Notes: generated from the sequence alone by a model not told the origin. A DNA stretch of 7,630 nt from Microcaldota archaeon (GCA_021792235.1 JAJYVC010000049.1:1-7630), one strand, 5' to 3'. Positions 1-5,930 are shown, numbered from the stretch's first letter. Numbers and translations are program-made.

Positions 1-820
1 TCGGATTTTCTATGCTTCTATGCCATACTCTCTCTTTTAGTAGGTTGTTGAAGAATTCCTCCCTTAATGGTATAAATCCGTAATTCCTTGAAATTGGTGA
101 TACGTACCATCGCGCATTATATCTGCCCAACAGACTTGACCTTATAAGGTTCCATGTAACATCAACTGCTCGTTCGCTATTTTCTTCTAATAAGTAGAAA
201 ACCACATCGTATTCTCCTTTCATGGTTGCCGCAAACTGTATACGTGGTTCTTCTTCCATTACCTTCCGTAGTGTATCCAAAGCTGGAATCTCGCCATCGA
301 ATTTTATGAATCCCAAAAATGCAGTGTAGCCTATCTTGCCTATGTTAATTTCTAGGAGATATCTTATTCCATATTTCTCTTCTATCTTCTTTATCTGATA
401 TGACAACGTTGATGGATTAATACCTGTCAACTTGCTTATAAGGGACAGTGGCGCCCTCGCATTCATACTTAATATCGTTAAGAGCTTAAGCTCCATATCA
501 TTAGTTTCGATGTTCTGTTTGGGTTGGGCAGCAGTTTCGTCTGCAGCCCATATTATTTTACCTCCATTTGCAGCAATGAGCTTCTTTGCCTTTTCTAAAT
601 CGTGCTTTGACCTGTCCTTCTTTTTTATGAATTCTCCTTTATCAGTTATTCTTCCAAGGTACTCGGAGAGCACTTTTGCCTTCTTCTCCGATTTGCTCCA
701 TTTGCTAAGCTCTTTGTATAGATAGTATTTTCCATTTATCCTCTTTACTATGACATAAAATGAGTATTCTTTTCTTAATTTTTGGTATGTTCTTTGTATA
801 CTATCAGGAAGCTGCTGCAT
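1..820 (-). CDS. Lrp/AsnC-type transcriptional regulator with extra N-terminal domain (partial, C-terminus outside window)
   Basis: An open frame of 273 codons runs from an ATG at 820 to the window's left edge without a stop. Residues about 109-150 read as an Lrp/AsnC winged helix-turn-helix: a helix beginning MELKLLTILS, then a recognition helix near 135-150 (NPSTLSYQIKKIEEKY). Residues about 160-245 resemble the Lrp effector/oligomerisation (RAM) fold, with the pattern GYTAFLGFIKF, then a FAATMKGEYDVVFYLL strand pair. Family members bind A/T-rich palindromes as dimers or octamers and respond to amino acids or other small ligands. Residues about 19-68 form an added basic region (VKRINGKYYLYKELSKW, then SEYLGRI) unlike ordinary Lrp. 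It recalls the start of some IS1634-type transposases and may be a second nucleic-acid-binding module. The gene is divergent from the 1084-4020 cluster and could control it; the ligand is unknown. Its base composition is more A/T-rich than the ATPase gene. Confidence 0.82.
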   Translation of the reverse strand, partial: MQQLPDSIQRTYQKLRKEYSFYVIVKRINGKYYLYKELSKWSKSEKKAKVLSEYLGRITDKGEFIKKKDRSKHDLEKAKKLIAANGGKIIWAADETAAQPKQNIETNDMELKLLTILSMNARAPLSLISKLTGINPSTLSYQIKKIEEKYGIRYLLEINIGKIGYTAFLGFIKFDGEIPALDTLRKVMEEEPRIQFAATMKGEYDVVFYLLEENSERAVDVTWNLIRSSLLGRYNARWYVSPISRNYGFIPLREEFFNNLLKERVWHRSIENP

Positions 821-829
821 GATAGTATA
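797..829. promoter_or_regulatory. Inverted repeat flanking the start codon of the Lrp-type gene (candidate auto-operator)
   Basis: TATACTATC (797-805) and GATAGTATA (821-829) are a perfect 9-bp inverted repeat with a 15-base spacer that contains the ATG (818-820, minus strand). The predicted transcription start of the regulator falls in or beside the right arm. A protein bound here would block initiation, as in Lrp-family autoregulation. If transcription starts far enough upstream, the arms could instead form an mRNA hairpin with the start codon in its loop. Confidence 0.45.
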
Positions 830-840
830 TAACCATAGGA

Positions 841-858
841 TATTTATTAATTATATAG
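841..858 (-). promoter_or_regulatory. TATA-type promoter of the Lrp-type gene
   Basis: On the minus strand the sequence reads CCTATATAATTAATAAATA, preceded by a purine-rich stretch (GGAAAAATAA) that could serve as a BRE. The core TATATAAT is centred near 853, giving a start near 827. The second A/T block near 845 would place the start at about 820, making the mRNA leaderless. No Shine-Dalgarno sequence precedes the ATG, which agrees with a leaderless or near-leaderless transcript. Confidence 0.45.
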
Positions 859-901
859 GTTATTTTTCCTTCGCATGATTTTATTTATATTGATAATTTA
901 C

Positions 902-919
902 TAAATAAATTGTTATTTA
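902..919. promoter_or_regulatory. A/T-rich 18-bp palindrome in the divergent intergenic region
   Basis: TAAATAA, ATTG, TTATTTA: two perfect 7-bp arms around a 4-bp centre. It lies between the two divergent promoters. Size and composition match known Lrp/AsnC operators (15-18 bp, A/T-rich dyads), so binding by the neighbouring regulator is plausible. In DNA this A/T-rich, such dyads also arise by chance. Confidence 0.3.
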
Positions 920-960
920 TTAGCACACTACATCCATAAATGGCCTTAATTTATGTGAGT

Positions 961-970
961 TTTTAAATAA
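961..970 (+). promoter_or_regulatory. TATA-type promoter of the RAM/membrane protein/ATPase cluster
   Basis: TTTTAAATAA matches the archaeal TATA consensus. Its centre near 966 predicts transcription starting at about 991-994, exactly where the foldable leader begins. The leader to the first start codon would then be roughly 90 bases. Confidence 0.45.
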
Positions 971-993
971 AATGACTGCATAATACATTGCGG

Positions 994-1060
994 GTATGTG
1001 TAAAACTTGAGGTCTACGTACACCCATCCCAACCCCCATTTCGTGCGTAGACCCACATAC
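994..1060 (+). ncRNA. Structured leader RNA or small RNA upstream of the cluster
   Basis: The outer arms GTATGTG (994-1000) and CACATAC (1054-1060) pair perfectly over 7 bp. The inner arms 1011-1021 (GGTCTACGTAC) and 1043-1053 (GTGCGTAGACC) pair over 11 bp, with one position pairing only as a G-U wobble. On the 3' side the two helices are continuous; on the 5' side they are separated by a 10-base bulge (TAAAACTTGA). The 21-base loop is C-rich and has no G. The wobble would be an A-C mismatch in the opposite transcript, so the plus strand is favoured. The fold ends 15 bases before the GGTGA ribosome site of the next gene. It could be a cis-regulatory leader, a free small RNA, or a DNA-level dyad. 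I recognise no known RNA family. Confidence 0.4.
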
Positions 1061-1083
1061 TTCTTCTTATGATTGGTGAAGGT

Positions 1084-1344
1084 ATGAATAAGGTTGTTGT
1101 AAAGAACGCGAGAATAGGTAATCTCTTTTTAGTAAGGCCTGGCAGAACTGCTGACGTCCACGAAAGCGCGAAAAGGCTTATGGAAGTAGGCAGCGTGCGG
1201 GAAGTGCTAATAACTGAAGGTAGCTGCGGGTTCATAGTGAAGGCGGTCCCTGGCGCCGAAGCAGGCCCGTTGGGAAAGGAGATATCGCGCATAGTGGGAG
1301 GGCGCTCTGAAGTGGCAGTATGCCACTATCAGTATAGGAAGTAG
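1084..1344 (+). CDS. Stand-alone Lrp/AsnC-type ligand-binding (RAM) domain protein
   Basis: This 86-residue protein has no helix-turn-helix. The pattern NLFLVRPG, then AKRLMEVGSVREVLITEG, then GFIVKA, then ISRIVGG and SEVAVCHYQ matches the beta-alpha-beta-beta-alpha-beta order of the Lrp C-terminal effector domain, including the V-x-E-V-x-h-T-x-G turn. Single-domain forms bind small ligands and can form mixed oligomers with full-length Lrp proteins. The ATG at 1084 is preferred because GGTGA (1075-1079) lies at proper ribosome-site spacing; an upstream in-frame ATG at 1069 would place that site inside the coding region. It is the first gene of a tight plus-strand cluster and is divergent from a full-length Lrp-type regulator, so it may modulate that protein. 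The fold assignment is by eye. Confidence 0.65.
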   Translation: MNKVVVKNARIGNLFLVRPGRTADVHESAKRLMEVGSVREVLITEGSCGFIVKAVPGAEAGPLGKEISRIVGGRSEVAVCHYQYRK

Positions 1345-1348
1345 CGCC

Positions 1349-1546
1349 ATGCAGGCCTTGATTGGATTTGTTGGCCAGAGCATAGCTCTGCTTGGTCTAG
1401 TGGTCAGCGCGGCCATAGACTGGCACATTATTGCAGGGCATATTCATGGCGGATCGCACCATTCTGGCATGGACAGAATGGCTAGGCCAGTTGCCGTGCT
1501 CTTCGTGGCCTTGCTCACATACAGGATGATTGCTTGGAGTATATAG
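1349..1546 (+). CDS. Small two-helix membrane protein with His-rich loop
   Basis: This is a 65-residue protein that I do not recognise by family. Residues about 4-23 (from LIGFVGQS to AAI) and 47-64 (from PVAVLFVALL to AWS) are hydrophobic enough to span the membrane, giving a helical hairpin. The connecting loop carries five histidines (26, 31, 33, 37, 38) plus Gly and Ser. It starts four bases after the preceding stop, with AGGAAG about 7 bases upstream of the ATG, so co-translation with its neighbours is likely. Size and two-helix topology match VirB2-type pilins and the small Ced/Ted membrane subunits that accompany a HerA/VirB4 ATPase. No sequence identity to those is claimed. A metal-binding or simple assembly-factor role is equally open. 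Confidence 0.6.
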   Translation: MQALIGFVGQSIALLGLVVSAAIDWHIIAGHIHGGSHHSGMDRMARPVAVLFVALLTYRMIAWSI

Positions 1547-1797
1547 AGAGAGTGCTTGCATATCATGATGCAAACCGCGGGCTTGCTCTATGGTATGTTG
1601 CCGTGAATGCCGCATTTTCCTCAATAATAGCCCTGTATATTATAGGGATTTGGAGTTTCTGGCGTGTTCCTTTGCTTGTTGCTGCATCTGTTGCTTTCGT
1701 TGCACTTGCAGTGAGGTCTAGGCATGGCGCCATTCCTGGCAGCCACCTTGCTCTGACACTGGTAAACTTTCTGATAACCCTAGCTTTGGTGCTATAG
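1534..1797 (+). CDS. Small multi-helix membrane protein
   Basis: This is an 87-residue protein with no recognised family. Hydrophobic stretches at about 18-40, 44-60 and 70-87 predict two or three membrane helices; a basic turn (RSRH, 61-64) separates the last two. The start is uncertain. TTG at 1534 has AGGATGAT immediately upstream and overlaps the previous gene by 13 bases. GTG at 1552 begins just after the previous stop and would remove six residues. The stop lies 12 bases before the ATPase start, so it clearly belongs to the same transcription unit. By position and size it could play the part of VirB3, the short membrane subunit that contacts the VirB4 ATPase. That comparison rests on gene order only. 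Confidence 0.55.
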   Translation: MEYIERVLAYHDANRGLALWYVAVNAAFSSIIALYIIGIWSFWRVPLLVAASVAFVALAVRSRHGAIPGSHLALTLVNFLITLALVL

Positions 1798-1809
1798 TTT
1801 CGTGATATT

Positions 1810-4020
1810 ATGGAGCTTCATGAATTTGGAATAATGTCAATAGCACATGATTTTGACAGGAAGCTCCTGCTGGACTACCTGCTTGGAAGGGAGTTCATGC
1901 TGCATCATGACCTGCGTGGACCTAGCACATCAATAATAACTTCTGATAGCAGCCTTGGAAGCATAAATAAGTCAGGAGTGGGGATCGCTCTTGAACCTCT
2001 GTCAGGTATTTCAGACGCGGGATCCGAATTCCTATGCATACCTGTTGCGGTATTTAGGGACAGGGAACGCAAGACAGAGATAAGTTATCCTCTTGATTCG
2101 CTGTATAATGTGTTTGGAGGCCTCGGGGCAGATATCTTCACCTCCTTCAGGCCTGCCACGGTAAAAGAGGTGCAGAGACTGAAGCATGGTGCAGAGGACA
2201 GGCGGAGCGGGATGGAGGAGCGTTCGTCTCGCGGGCTCAGCCATAGGGAGACAGGGCAGAATGTGTCAGTTGCAACCGATTCCTACTACCAATCGTACGA
2301 GAAGAGGCTGCTCGAGATGCTGCTGGGCAACGTTAATGAGATCCTCATGTCCAAATGCCTGGCATACAAGGTCACTTTCTTCGTAAAGGTGTCTGACTAT
2401 GCCGATCCAATACTGCGGTACCTCAAGTCGAACGCAATTGTACTTGGGCAGGAGCGCTTCTGGTCAAATGACTTATATGATTTATACCAGCATCGGTGCG
2501 GAGCAAGTCCTGTGCCTCTCTCCTACGGGAATGCTGCGCAAGCAATAGGTATGTCGGGCAGGATAGTGAGAATGTCAAGAGTAGCAACACATGGCATGCT
2601 TTCGCAGGGAGATATACACATAGGTAAATACATCGACTCCGGAATGAATGAGACAGATACTGATGTGTGCATAAGCAGCAAGGTGCTGAATCTTGGTACC
2701 TTGGTAACGGGCCTGCCGGGCACTGGAAAGACAAAGCTTGCGCAGAGCATAGCAGAGCAGGCCTTAAGGGCCGATTCAAAGATAGCAATAATATCGCCTA
2801 CGGGCGAATGGAACGGATTCGGCACAAAGAATTCGCTTGAAGTCATAAGACTTGGGAGGTCTGAAAAACGCATAAACCTGTTCAGATGCGAGGTGCCGAA
2901 CAGGAGGAAGTTCTACGAGAATCTTGCAATGCTAGTTGCGGTGGGATGCAACTCCGGGCCTTACAAGAACTCTGTTGAGAAGTGCCTTGTTGCAGCATTT
3001 TCCCGAGCCTATTCAAGAACCTCTGATCCCGACCCACAGCAGGTTTACGGGGAGATAGAGGAAGCGATAATAGAGCAGCATGGAAAGCGCACTTCGACAT
3101 CAGTGAAGTATACAAAGCATGGGGAGAATACAAGATCGGCGCTTGAGAGCCTCAGGCAGCTTTTGATGATTCCGCAGTTCGCTTACAGTGAAGGAATAAG
3201 CTTCGCAGATCTTATCGGGAGAGGCGTAATATTTGACTTGACAGAGATAAGCAACAATGCGAAACCGCTGGTTTATGCAATGATACTCAACCAGCTATAC
3301 AACATGTGTGATCAGTTTGATTTGGAAGGGGACAATGGGCTGCGGCTCATTCTCTGCCTGGAGGAGTCACAGCTAATATTCGACGCTGATGAAAAGTCTG
3401 GGGCAACGCTGGATCTGGGGGAAAGGATACAGAATTTCAGGAAAAACGGCGTTGGACTCATGCTTGTGACGCATAATGTGAATGACATAAGCCCTGGAAT
3501 AAGGAGACTGTGCCAGAACAAGTTCTATTTCAGGCAGAGCGCGGATGTGGCAAAATACGCGGCCGGCGACCTTGTATTCGGCGAGAAGGATTATGACAAG
3601 GTGATAGCCATGCTCAAGATCCTTGCGCAGAGAACTTGCGCTATAAGCATGGTGTCCGTAATAAATGGCGTCAAGTCCGTTTCAAGCTCGATATTCGCCA
3701 AGACAGGCGAGTACGAAGTTGGAAGCGCTAAAGCAATAGAAGGCCACATGCCCCAAAGTCCCAAGGATACGCTGATAAAACTGGTTGGCGCAGACCCTGC
3801 AAAAAGGACATATGAGATCCGTTATCTTGGTGAACTGGTTGCACACAGAGTAACTGATGGCCCTGAAATAATCGCGCCTGGGCTCCTTGAAGAAAGGCCC
3901 TACAAATTCATCTTGGTTGGGGAGAAGAGAAAGGACACCAAAGAATTTGGGATAGTTGGCGGAAGAACCAACGAGATCAGCTTTGAGGAGAGTAATAAGA
4001 GCAAGCAGGCCGATAGTTAA
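1810..4020 (+). CDS. HerA/VirB4-type (FtsK-HerA superfamily) ATPase
   Basis: This 736-residue protein is a predicted hexameric ATP-driven motor. Walker A is GLPGTGKT (301-308), followed by the HerA-like strand ending SPTGEW (329-334). Walker B is LRLILCLEES (511-520), with E519 the probable catalytic acid; VGLMLVTHN (548-556) is the downstream sensor strand, and a helix plus KFYFRQ follows. The N-terminal 280 residues are not the short HerA HAS barrel. They include a FTSFRPATVKEVQRL segment and a predicted alpha/beta module (YKVTFFVKVSDY, then ILRYLKSNAIVLG) reminiscent of VirB4/TraC N-termini. About 100 residues follow the motor and probably form a beta-rich tail. The ATG has GTGAT a few bases upstream. 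HerA relatives resect DNA ends with NurA, whereas VirB4, CedB and TedB power DNA transfer. No NurA is present here and small membrane proteins precede it, favouring a membrane DNA-translocation role. Family certain, role inferred. Confidence 0.88.
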   Translation: MELHEFGIMSIAHDFDRKLLLDYLLGREFMLHHDLRGPSTSIITSDSSLGSINKSGVGIALEPLSGISDAGSEFLCIPVAVFRDRERKTEISYPLDSLYNVFGGLGADIFTSFRPATVKEVQRLKHGAEDRRSGMEERSSRGLSHRETGQNVSVATDSYYQSYEKRLLEMLLGNVNEILMSKCLAYKVTFFVKVSDYADPILRYLKSNAIVLGQERFWSNDLYDLYQHRCGASPVPLSYGNAAQAIGMSGRIVRMSRVATHGMLSQGDIHIGKYIDSGMNETDTDVCISSKVLNLGTLVTGLPGTGKTKLAQSIAEQALRADSKIAIISPTGEWNGFGTKNSLEVIRLGRSEKRINLFRCEVPNRRKFYENLAMLVAVGCNSGPYKNSVEKCLVAAFSRAYSRTSDPDPQQVYGEIEEAIIEQHGKRTSTSVKYTKHGENTRSALESLRQLLMIPQFAYSEGISFADLIGRGVIFDLTEISNNAKPLVYAMILNQLYNMCDQFDLEGDNGLRLILCLEESQLIFDADEKSGATLDLGERIQNFRKNGVGLMLVTHNVNDISPGIRRLCQNKFYFRQSADVAKYAAGDLVFGEKDYDKVIAMLKILAQRTCAISMVSVINGVKSVSSSIFAKTGEYEVGSAKAIEGHMPQSPKDTLIKLVGADPAKRTYEIRYLGELVAHRVTDGPEIIAPGLLEERPYKFILVGEKRKDTKEFGIVGGRTNEISFEESNKSKQADS

Positions 4021-4022
4021 TA

Positions 4023-4049
4023 TTTATATATTATATATATCGTATATAT
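4023..4049 (+). promoter_or_regulatory. vapBC promoter and candidate VapB operator
   Basis: TTTATATAT (4023-4031) is a near-consensus archaeal TATA box, predicting a start near 4053. Just downstream, ATATATA, TCG, TATATAT (4033-4049) forms a 17-bp dyad between TATA box and start site. This is the typical place for a ribbon-helix-helix antitoxin to bind and autorepress its operon. Confidence 0.5.
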
Positions 4050-4061
4050 TATGGTGCAGGA

Positions 4062-4319
4062 GTGAAGAACGATATCGGGATACTTGTAAAGGTTGACAGG
4101 CGCACACGGGAGTCAATGAGAGAAGTTGGACTAAACTGGTCAGAAGAGATCCGCAATTTCATATCGAAAAAATTGCTTGCTGAGAAAGATAGAAATCTCG
4201 CAAGGGCGGTTGCAACAACAGACAAATTATTCAGGAAATCTAAGCATAATTTCAATAGTACGGAATTCATAAGAAATACGCGAGCTGAGAGATATGGCCC
4301 TGATAGTAATAGACGCTAG
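4062..4319 (+). CDS. vapB: VapB-type antitoxin
   Basis: This 85-residue antitoxin neutralises the adjacent PIN-domain RNase and represses the shared operon. Its N-terminus fits a ribbon-helix-helix DNA-binding unit: strand GILVKVD (residues 5-11), helix about 12-22, turn with GLNWSEEIR (23-31) and a second helix to about 42. The NWSEEIR signature is typical of archaeal VapB proteins. The remaining residues are basic and polar and would wrap the toxin. The start is GTG; GGTG at 4053-4056 lies five bases upstream. An earlier ATG at 4051 opens only four codons before a stop. The gene overlaps vapC by 26 bases, which couples their translation. Confidence 0.78.
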   Translation: MKNDIGILVKVDRRTRESMREVGLNWSEEIRNFISKKLLAEKDRNLARAVATTDKLFRKSKHNFNSTEFIRNTRAERYGPDSNRR

Positions 4320-4710
4320 TGTCGCAGTTAAATTCTTCCTGGACGAAGAATATTCTGCTACGGCACTTTCCATTAGAGACTCTTTTATAGATGGTAATGA
4401 AACAATAGCTGTGCCTTCCATATTCGCATATGAGGTACTAAATGCTTTGAGGTATTCGAATGACTTTAGCTCTGCGGAGCTTGAAAGCGCAGGCAGTGCA
4501 ATACTAGACTATGGCTTTAGCGTACATGAGATGAATTCTACTTTTGGAAGAAACATGGCAAATGCAGCGAAAAGGTACAACATAAGCATCTATGATGCGT
4601 CATACGTTGCGCTTGCATCTATGCTCAGGTCAACAATGTACACTTCAAATAAAAAGTTGGTAGAAGCAGTAAAGCTTCCTTTCGTAAAGCACATAAAAGA
4701 TTTTGCTTAA
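4294..4710 (+). CDS. vapC: VapC-type PIN-domain toxin (RNase)
   Basis: This 138-residue PIN-domain endoribonuclease is of the VapC class, which in characterised members cleaves tRNA or rRNA with Mg2+ or Mn2+. Conserved acids visible are D7 in IVIDASVAVKFF, E47 in YEVLNALR and D101 in IYDASYVALA. The fourth position, usually Asp in the TxD(x)KL element, is Asn here (TSNKKL, N119). Length is normal for the family. The ATG at 4294 lies inside vapB, with purine-rich GAGAGA upstream. It is convergent with nreA; the two stops are separated by 3 bp. The Asn may weaken but not necessarily abolish activity, because some PIN proteins tolerate changes at this site. Confidence 0.85.
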   Translation: MALIVIDASVAVKFFLDEEYSATALSIRDSFIDGNETIAVPSIFAYEVLNALRYSNDFSSAELESAGSAILDYGFSVHEMNSTFGRNMANAAKRYNISIYDASYVALASMLRSTMYTSNKKLVEAVKLPFVKHIKDFA

Positions 4711-4713
4711 TAC

Positions 4714-5919
4714 TCACGCAAGCCTTTTCTGCCTTATGGAAAGCGTCAAAAGAGTGCTGTTATTTATCCACGTGTTGACGGGTATGTCCATCCTCGTCCT
4801 TATGAATGCAAAGAGTTCTTCGAAGCCGTTGAGCTCCACTGGCTTTCCTCTCAACGCCTCCCTTACGTGCTCCCTTACATTCCATACACCTACAGGCATT
4901 ATGTAACCAGAATGAGTTTCCCTGAGTATGACGACCTTTCCCTGCCTCTTCAGCTTGTCGAGCAGCTCCGATGATGCAAGCCTTGCGGCATAGTAGCATC
5001 CGCCTATCTCTGCGTATTTGCTCCTTCCCCTGAACGACTCATATGACGAGAATATCTCTATGTTGGGACTGTCCTTGTTCCACGTCGTGTTTGGGTACCA
5101 TGCCTCCACAAGCTCGTACTCCCATGCACCAGGCAGCACTATGACCAGCCACCTGTTGTCAAGAGCTATAAGCGGATACACCTGTATTGCATCTATGCTG
5201 TCATACTCCTTCACTGACTTCAGCATATGCTTGCCCAGTGAGTCGTCAACAGCAGTTATGCTCCACCGGGTAGGGACGAACTTCCTGTTCTTCCCATATC
5301 CGAGTATTCCTCCCGCAAGCGATTTCTGTATCTTGGATACTGGCACGCCCTTCTCGTAGAGCTCTATTATGGCACGTGTTGCGCTCATGTCAGTATCAAA
5401 ATATGCCTTCTCGACCTTTGGGTTTGCGGTGCTGTTGTCTATCCTCATATCCTTGAGCCCAGCGCTAGGACCGTATGGCTGGCTGTTCTCATCGAAATGC
5501 ATGCCGATGGATGGCTTGTGCTTGAGCACCTCCTCCACGCCACTGTATTTGTCCGCCATCGCGAGCTCTGCAATCATCTCCTCTATCCTTCCGTTGTCAG
5601 CTTTGTGGATGTTTGTCTTGTACATTCCCCTGATGAGATTTGACCTGTACTGCACTATCTCCTCTATGCTCTTCCCGACCCACATCTCCGGCGTAGCCAT
5701 TATGCTGGTGTCCCCGGATGTGGGAGGCACAAGCGGGCCTATGTACACGTTAGGATACCCGAACCTGCCCACGAATATGTCCGGTGGTGAGGATCCATAT
5801 ACATCAGTGCCGCTGACCTTCTCCAGGGTCTGGAACTTGTAGTAGTACTTCATGAAGGCAGGATCCTTCATGTTGCGGTATACCGCCCCTGTCCTCACTA
5901 CCTGGATGCCCTCCCGCAT
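4714..5919 (-). CDS. nreA: NreA-family archaeal DNA repair protein
   Basis: The 401-residue protein is recognised by the N-terminal core VYGSSPPDIFVGRFGYPNV (residues about 40-60), then PEMWVGKS, IVQYRSNLIRGMY, and a C-terminal half with FVPTRWSITAVDDSLGK and LETHSGYIMPVGVW-like elements (here LRETHSGYIMPVGVW). In haloarchaea NreA acts in repair of mitomycin C damage together with UvrABC and contacts PCNA through a C-terminal PIP box. The start is taken at 5919, where AGGTG lies five bases upstream; the open frame continues up to 6033 but would invade the divergent Nudix gene. Two oddities: the N-terminus lacks the Cys-rich zinc-type cluster I expect in many Nre proteins (only one Cys remains), and the C-terminus stops at QKRLA, a PIP-like Q-x-x-L without the aromatic pair. 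Confidence 0.85.
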   Translation of the reverse strand: MREGIQVVRTGAVYRNMKDPAFMKYYYKFQTLEKVSGTDVYGSSPPDIFVGRFGYPNVYIGPLVPPTSGDTSIMATPEMWVGKSIEEIVQYRSNLIRGMYKTNIHKADNGRIEEMIAELAMADKYSGVEEVLKHKPSIGMHFDENSQPYGPSAGLKDMRIDNSTANPKVEKAYFDTDMSATRAIIELYEKGVPVSKIQKSLAGGILGYGKNRKFVPTRWSITAVDDSLGKHMLKSVKEYDSIDAIQVYPLIALDNRWLVIVLPGAWEYELVEAWYPNTTWNKDSPNIEIFSSYESFRGRSKYAEIGGCYYAARLASSELLDKLKRQGKVVILRETHSGYIMPVGVWNVREHVREALRGKPVELNGFEELFAFIRTRMDIPVNTWINNSTLLTLSIRQKRLA

Positions 5920-5930
5920 GCCTCCACCTG

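Noticed and set aside
432..725. Plus-strand open frame of 97 codons
   Set aside because: It lies antisense within the Lrp-type regulator, which has clear domain similarity on the minus strand.
994..1060. Archaeal box C/D or H/ACA guide RNA
   Set aside because: No convincing C/D boxes, and the bulge is on one side only, unlike an H/ACA pseudouridylation pocket; kept only as an unclassified structured RNA.
1069..1083. Upstream ATG as start of the RAM-domain protein
   Set aside because: It would put the GGTGA ribosome site inside the coding region; ATG 1084 has ideal spacing to it.
1014..1292. Minus-strand open frame opposite the RAM-domain gene
   Set aside because: No recognisable domain, and the opposite strand has a ribosome site and a domain match.
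2423..3133. Several minus-strand open frames within the ATPase gene
   Set aside because: They are low-complexity Ser/Cys/Leu-rich translations, shadows of a long gene with clear Walker motifs.
5018..5842. Two plus-strand open frames opposite nreA
   Set aside because: nreA has conserved family motifs throughout this stretch; the opposing frames show none.
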